A stretch of 41,935 bases of DNA, from the NCBI GenBank assembly GCA_028281865.1, contig JANQJB010000164.1, positions 1 through 41,935 on the forward strand. Direction: 5' to 3'. Source of the stretch: Marinagarivorans sp. (GTDB taxonomy: Bacteria; Pseudomonadota; Gammaproteobacteria; Pseudomonadales; Cellvibrionaceae). The number at the start of each line of letters is the position of its first letter. Position 1 is the stretch's first letter. This document shows, one piece after another, positions 40,301-41,935 of the stretch. The notes below the pieces were generated by a model. It made no database searches and was not told where the DNA came from. It saw only the letters and a list, made by a program, of their open reading frames with translations. The position numbers were made by a program, and so were the translations under genes.

Positions 40301-41935
40301 ATCATCAACGGTGAGGGAGCGGTCACCGAAACACGCTATAACAACAATGGTTTAGCGACTTATACGCGCAGTTACCAGCACCGGGTCGATGTTTCCAGTT
40401 TTGGTGAAGCGGTTGCACTTACTGATATCACTTTGATTGAAAGCCAAGATGACCAGCAAGCCTACCGTGTTTATGACGACGATAGCCGCGAGCGCTTTAA
40501 CCTTGTCTTGCTCAATAATGACAATGGTGCTCAGGAATGGCAGATAACAGAAAGTCGCTATGATGCTAATGGCAACGTGACGACCTCGCTAAATTATGCA
40601 GAAACGATTAGCGAAATGAATATTGCCGCCGTTGTTAGTGTGGATGCTGAGACGGGTGCTGAAAGCATTAATCTTGCAACGTTGGAAGGCATAATAAATG
40701 ACCCTACTGATAATAAGACTGTAGGTGCGCAAATATCGCACTTTGCTTATGACGCAGACAATCGTTTGCGTTTTAGCGTTAATCCGCTTGGCGAAGTTAG
40801 CGAGAGTTTCTACGACGCTGCAGGCAATATTGTTAGCGAAACTCGCTATGCGGGAAAACCCGCTCTCGATGGCAATTACAGTGAAGCGCATATTGAGACA
40901 AAACTTGGCGATGTTATCAGCGCTGAGCTAGACCAAACTACTCGCTTTGCCTACGACGCGGCCAATCGTCAAACCTTCCGCTTGGATGCTTTGGGCCAAC
41001 TGACGGTTAATACCTATAACTCGCGTAGCGAATTAGTCTTGCAGGTACGCTACAACGATCGACCAGTGATTGACAATAGTGGTGGCGATGGCTACAGCCA
41101 CGATAATTTATCGACCATTGCTGCCGGGCTGTTCAATCCGCTGGATCGCGGTGAGCGCTTTGCCTACGATGGGGCGGGTAGACAAGTATTTGCGCAAAAC
41201 AGTGCCTTTAACGTCGTTGAAAATCGTTATGATGCGCGCGGCAATATAGTGGCCCAAGTGCAGTACGATGACCTTTTCTTGTTGCCTGATTTTGAATTGG
41301 CCACTGTGCAAACGATGGCGTCGGGTCTGATCACGAATCCGGAAAACCGAGTGACGCGCACGACGTATGATGACGCGGGTCGCCAACAGTTTGTGGTTGA
41401 TGCCGAAGGGGCGGTAACGGAAACAATCTACAACGGTTTAAATCAAGTTGTTGAGCAGCGCACCTATGCGCAAAGCTTCGCTAGTCTGCCGCCAAATATT
41501 GATGATTTGACTAGCACGGAGGTGCCACAACTCCTGCCGGTTGGGGCGCCAACAGATCCTAACAATCGTCAAAGTTCTTTCCTTTACGACAATGTCGGTC
41601 GCTTGCAATTTGGTGTCGATAGCTTGGGTCATGTGAGCGAAAGTGAATACGATGCGTTTGGCCAATTAATTACGCAAACGCGTTTTGATGGCGAATATGA
41701 TGTTGCAGCGCTTAAGGCTGATGCCGATACAACGCTCGACCGCAGTAACCCACTTAATCGTACGCAGGCCTTTGCTTATGACGATGCCGGTCGACAAACC
41801 TTTGTTATCGATGCCTTGGGTTTTGTAACAGAAACGCAATTTAATGCTTTGGGCCAAGTTAAGGAACAAACGCAATTTGCCAAACCACCTAGCGCAAATG
41901 ATGGTACGCATATTGGCCTTACTGAAGCTGTCGAC
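28352..41935 (+). CDS. Giant RHS-RTX hybrid surface/toxin protein (C-terminus outside window)
   Basis: The frame is open from ATG 28352 (AGGAG 6 nt upstream) to the right edge, 4528 codons. No Sec signal is seen. Approximate domains: residues 1-510, RHS-type N-terminus (GLYLNAATGNLIIQHSDEQL, YD repeats such as YYYDANGNR); 510-605, cadherin-like module (YFGPASFDYIISDANANQSRG); 622-2757, RTX GGxGxDxxx repeats with seven spacer modules of ENLxLxG...GNxxDNxIxGN type; 2790-2930, calcium domain (ILDLDGDGLEF, DMDGDGFLDF, LDRNDDGRIDH); 2990-4528, YD repeats. RTX proteins normally leave by type I secretion using a C-terminal signal, and RHS arrays form a shell around a C-terminal toxin; both ends are unseen here. 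The role could be toxin, adhesin or surface protein. Confidence 0.93.
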   Translation, partial: MAAVISGLGLGLFNTSLGNVNLSQGNASPGQGLVSGSNAAAGLYLNAATGNLIIQHSDEQLSGTGADLRFLRTYNSRGALSSSAGLAWAWDEQRQVALTGTQGQAGSYVTRTLGDGSSTRFDWDGSRYVSVAGAGAHDTIELQGGEWVFSEGSTEFKEFYDLTGQLQRQEDSVGNGFQYIYTSGKLSQVNVYEGGQANDNLKQSFIFEYHADGKLKRLDTQFLSDNNIVRQRQVYYEYDQGRLSAVIADITPEDDATTDSVTAKTRYVYRDATSHLIEQVYQSFDSTDNGIDDAQETLVANIVYQDYADGSTRVSELTDANGHRSYSYSLSGGTTTSTTVTNDEGEQETFFFNADGRLTQYLNGANESTEYFYNNKGDLTEVAQGAELVERYYYDANGNRVLEVDSKGNYRTQTFTSDNLLESSSVYSEASAIAMPARQQTAGADIPALPGDIGNAETTTFLYDDNRLQRFVISPEGRVTERQYDSQGNVSRVIEYGETVDAETILGNAVVAREDSLYRPQTNAPAIFSPAELLANDAGEAIVFVDVDASSAVNGVVAYDSVAELITFTPQADYFGPASFDYIISDANANQSRGRVYVTAHSGVVSATFDRPAVAPTANDDALVGDDADNIINGGDGNDQIVGGAGNDQLTGGIGDDSIIGGVGADVIDGGLGTDTASYYDSSTRVKVDLSGMRPNSGGSAAGDSLTSIENLLGSAFGDDLRGDGLANRIEGQSGNDVIDGKAGNDILLGGLGVDTVSGGDGDDKIAGNGGNDSLFGGQGADYLYGGTGNDSISGDEGADFIFGEDGNDVLKGGVGIDTLDGGDGDDLLEGGADVDIIMGGAGRDTVFGGEGEDVITGGDGDDNLSGEAGNDAIDGDAGNDTIYGGAGNDDINSGEGDDFIEGGIGNDTLNASTGDDEVYGGEGADNIIGDAGNDYLEGGAGGDTIDAGSDNDTVIGGLGNDTIDLGDGSDTLVFKRGDGQDIIEPKVDSYILTLEGIEQSDLQFVVDAAAAANNSVDRITLDLGQGDQITFKGYVYDDSSSISLAEIRFVSNDQTIGTIQGAALTTLLDNFEIRGGAGGDTIIGDEGPDGLVGGDGNDTLIGLGGNDVLIGGAGDDIMQGGLGDDIYLVDSPNDSIIELPNEGFDSVIASSSFVLSDDVEALRLSNINLAVSATGNSGDNRLEGNSFANIILGLAGDDRLIGNGGDDTLDGGAGNNRIQFSRGDGVDTVERTSALASYSVELRDIASSELSYFADTVSTPSGDINVLVIDLGSGDQLRFLDYVVGDLSSIGLTSLEFFDTFGANELEPALTGQALEDAINSAVIGGSSGNDNVVGTDNDDIISTGPGDDTLDGGAGADTLIGGLGDDTYIIDNVADVIIENLNEGNDTAITSVNYVLSDNVENLTLEENSSATQGTGNALDNEIIGNSNDNSLLEGNEGQDTIYGRGGDDILSGSAGNDTLYGEAGADILSGGTGNDNLFGGEGDDIIGGEAGNDYIEGGAGNDQIIGGTGSDTLIGGTGDDEYYVDTTGDTIVELVGEGLDTVRADIDYTLGSELENLILVVGRDGVRGTGNELNNVVTGNENDNRLFGEGGNDSLLGGDGDDFLSGGAGNDVLQGQAGADLLFGDAGDDHLIGGDQNDTLVGGEGDDTLEGGFGSDTYYVDEVGDIIIELAGQGSDTVVTSLDYTLADHLENLSLLGSATVGIGNSADNVITGNTVANVLQGLGGDDRITGGSGNDLIEGGTGQDDLFGSFGDDQLFGGADNDTLYGSFGVDILDGGEGADLLFGGDGDDTYHVDTTADQIFEIFNDGIDTVISTVSVAIGDNVENLTLNGAATVGVGNDLANQITGNANNNQLFGFAGADTLTGGAGDDYLDGGAGVDSLIGGTGNDFYIVDNAADVVTELSGEGTDTVFASVDFVLADNIENLALEGSAVTAEGNEQDNYLRGNDADNTLRGHGGEDVFEGGLGNDTIDGGDDAANDLIRFARGDGIDSVLASGGYYALELSNIVQSDVTFSIDGTELVLDLSQGDQLRFAGFDSLDSVDTLPLVEINFASSSLVWDRQEISGILERQLATQSGQEGNLQTENFNGTSGNDRIFGDVGPDSMWGQDGDDVLIGGDGDDYLEGGSGDDYLSGGAGADQLWARNQGDILDGGPGDDRLYGDHNDDEYHFDLGDGDDIIEEILGTDTLFFGPGVTYDGIAIEQDQQDLIIYYSQVDSIRIQQFFAGSHARVETLTIEDTGQSYSIDQLLADKPFTTGPNANAPTPGPDLTQDLVFNLANNDVFFNIEGQLGPITDPATLIALLPGGGGSSGSGEGGGGDPGDSGPSNVGDESDNLINGTDQNDQLFGLGGSDNLIAGLGDDYLDGGVGADILEGGAGNDFYIVSDIGDQVIESADAGIDTVFSAVDFVLAENFENLSLTTGAFNGVGNESDNYLRGNDADNVLTGNGGKDVLEGGLGNDTLDGGDDADNDLIRFTRGDGVDTVLSSQGYYAVELDNISPSDIGFSVSGSELVLDLGQGDQLRFAGFDERDSEDSLPILEIQFVSTSETWDRREVSRRLERVLADQSGIDGNLANEVLQGASGAERLYGGRGTEQFYAEGGQDILVGGEGDDWMHAAYGKDLLLGGEGNDELQGRTGDDELDGGTGDDLLKGGKHDDIYYFSLGDGDDIIEEQRDTDTLHFRAGITYDGLAINQVGQDLIIYYSQVDSIRIDDFYANNDNRVESLFFEDSGQTYTINQLLNDKPFTSGPNANAPTPGPDLTLDLDFSIKNNAIYFDIEGQIGPIDDPTVSTPIILDLDGDGLEFSFTRFDMDGDGFLDFTAWAAADDGLLVLDRNDDGRIDHIDEISFLDDFDGAETDLEGLKGFDDIDGANNELNSADTQFSDFKVWRDLDQNGISSDTELFTLDALGITSIDLIPQIQNLSSPADGVHLFNKSSYQTTNPAIAGGEAELGDVGFRSSPVSDAEAISLNATQRLEQWASSVAIDTSQVTDFEYDYLGNLSRKVDYGDVVEDETGSLVITDKASVTDFIYDAQGQLLNTIAVRGSDRSQSFELTDIRYDGIGRQTQITDASGVTRTLFDGTANTIEVVNDNSGLSVTSEFDDRGKLVNLTQVGDDAALSTNTRTTEFFYDEAGRLRVTKNPQGTYAWNFYDAAGRTEFTIDETGTVTYFDYNDRGQIKSETTFANSIVPGNWLNESVSWADGQFSKDTLVFGTDILSDLANDRVTTFFYDSAGRLEGQTQSGINNGLINFYDGASRVVRSETGDRITRFFYDQDGRQSGFIDAESYFTENIYDSVGRLVQTRRYAHQLSPVEAGETFSQILSTVTMALDADGVAGSNLTSYLFYDAQGRSVGTVDEQGFLSTTDYDDAGNRRVDTQYFAPISVTAGETLNEILARIGDIEVEQEPYTTITEFDDFGRVLRFIDYDGAITENQYDSAGRLERTTGALGTGDERISRTRYNAFGEVTGQVSGVGAGTVDLNLAIDDFGTRFVVDSLGRQIQVTDANDNTNYLYYDEEGRLILTINALGEVSETSYNAFDQVENVRVYTQRISAAGLTGGLLTQALRDQIDAIADDSNVDLSLRDSITAMEYTRFGAVKKVTEPRDVVRENQFNAFGELEFEKLNTSNAFSGATITNQFVYDKLGRVKETIADQTTPPDNSGINARNIVQYDAYGRIISETDARDKTTTTRYEDNGRTIVVADALDRKTESRFDALGRLLSVRDGNGETTTYKYTHDVEGRHLTINTPEQIQTKQSFNVYDELVIDKDGRFNDADTSYNKNGQIDTVTDRQGRVIVDNTYDDSGRLQTTADARGNITRFEYDAANRIEWQIVDPDGLNLVTHFVYDGQGRQTRVEQGTYDSGQSFVVKQVAENRYNEAGQLIQTITDPDVLALATTFTYDAFGNVKTQAQGTVVEPEQQVTRFDYDNLQRRVAEIVDPDGLEITTSFKYDDAGNITRSTVGKEGDPNTPPIHTWFIYDDAGQQTHIINGEGAVTETRYNNNGLATYTRSYQHRVDVSSFGEAVALTDITLIESQDDQQAYRVYDDDSRERFNLVLLNNDNGAQEWQITESRYDANGNVTTSLNYAETISEMNIAAVVSVDAETGAESINLATLEGIINDPTDNKTVGAQISHFAYDADNRLRFSVNPLGEVSESFYDAAGNIVSETRYAGKPALDGNYSEAHIETKLGDVISAELDQTTRFAYDAANRQTFRLDALGQLTVNTYNSRSELVLQVRYNDRPVIDNSGGDGYSHDNLSTIAAGLFNPLDRGERFAYDGAGRQVFAQNSAFNVVENRYDARGNIVAQVQYDDLFLLPDFELATVQTMASGLITNPENRVTRTTYDDAGRQQFVVDAEGAVTETIYNGLNQVVEQRTYAQSFASLPPNIDDLTSTEVPQLLPVGAPTDPNNRQSSFLYDNVGRLQFGVDSLGHVSESEYDAFGQLITQTRFDGEYDVAALKADADTTLDRSNPLNRTQAFAYDDAGRQTFVIDALGFVTETQFNALGQVKEQTQFAKPPSANDGTHIGLTEAVD
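30215..36620 (+). repeat. RTX calcium-binding repeat region
   Basis: Tandem nonapeptides of GGxGxDxxx type (GGDGNDQIV, GGAGNDQLT and similar) form blocks that should fold as calcium-loaded beta-rolls. Blocks are separated by recurring modules reading DTVxSxxYxLxDNxENLxLxG, seen near 31800, 32520, 32980, 33400, 33800, 34090 and 35560. These modules are common in long RTX adhesins. Binding of calcium outside the cell is expected to drive folding after secretion. Confidence 0.93.
33885..36716 (+). repeat. 490-residue tandem duplication within the RTX region
   Basis: Unit A (about 33885-35354) and unit B (about 35355-36716) align at a constant offset of exactly 1470 bp, checked at four anchor points (for example GCGCCGACGC at 35141 and 36611). 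Each unit has an RTX block, an ENL module, a GYYALEL/GYYAVEL segment, a WDR(Q/R)E(I/V)S stretch, a second RTX block and GPNANAPTPGPDLT. Unit A ends in a Gly/Ser-rich linker where unit B passes into the calcium domain. Confidence 0.9.
36722..37140 (+). other. DxDxDG calcium-binding domain inside the giant protein
   Basis: Three acidic loops (DLDGDGLEF, DMDGDGFLDF, DRNDDGRIDH) followed by KVWRDLDQNGISSDTELFTL resemble dockerin/EF-hand-type loops often placed beside RTX repeats. The domain joins the RTX region to the second YD array. Confidence 0.8.
37320..41935 (+). repeat. C-terminal RHS/YD repeat array with 64-73-residue super-period
   Basis: YD-type repeats (xxYDxxGRxxxxxDxxGxxTxxxYxxxGxV) run to the window edge. 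In the last 1.2 kb a longer module recurs with its FAYDxAGRQ start at 40742, 40946, 41159, 41360, 41579 and 41771, that is every 192-219 bp. Each module pairs two YD turns with a variable insert. Such arrays are expected to form the spiral shell of RHS proteins. Confidence 0.88.

Overview
The window is a chromosomal origin region of a gammaproteobacterium, followed by accessory genes. The core order mnmE-yidC-yidD-rnpA-rpmH / oriC / dnaA-dnaN-recF-gyrB is the Pseudomonas-type origin layout. Long polyserine linkers in a secreted lipoprotein point towards the Cellvibrio/Saccharophagus/Teredinibacter group of marine polysaccharide degraders. That placement is inference, because no rRNA is present.

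Left edge (1-3588): a minus-strand lipoprotein, cut by the window edge, joins two Ig-like domains, three polyserine linkers, a class I cytochrome c domain and a beta-rich C-terminal part. An AT-rich spacer of about 990 bp follows, in which no gene is recognised.

Origin (3589-14853): the leftward tRNA-modification and membrane-insertion cluster ends at rpmH. An 840-bp spacer holds three exact DnaA boxes, and the rightward replication genes follow. Two perfect 16-bp parS sites lie inside recF. This region therefore carries both replication initiation and chromosome partition signals.

Middle (14854-28025): a large exported beta-propeller protein with an intact caspase (C14) His/Cys dyad follows gyrB. 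Next come a palindromic repeat element with a 19-bp tandem array, a small secreted orphan, a membrane-anchored AraC regulator divergent from a DUF2306-like membrane protein, DNA-3-methyladenine glycosylase I, a secreted alpha/beta hydrolase and two outer-membrane barrel proteins. A four-gene cassette (Cys-rich protein, barrel-like protein, HMA-domain protein, MerT-like membrane protein) is probably for heavy metals. A second copy of the palindromic element and a stand-alone APS kinase complete the section.

Right edge (28352-41935): one uninterrupted reading frame of at least 4528 codons runs off the window. It encodes a giant RHS-RTX hybrid: an N-terminal RHS/YD region, a cadherin-like domain, about 2100 residues of RTX calcium-binding repeats including a 490-residue tandem duplication, a DxDxDG calcium-binding domain, and about 1540 further residues of YD repeats in a 64-73-residue super-period. 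Its C-terminus, where a secretion signal or toxin tip would lie, is outside the window. This is the most striking object here.
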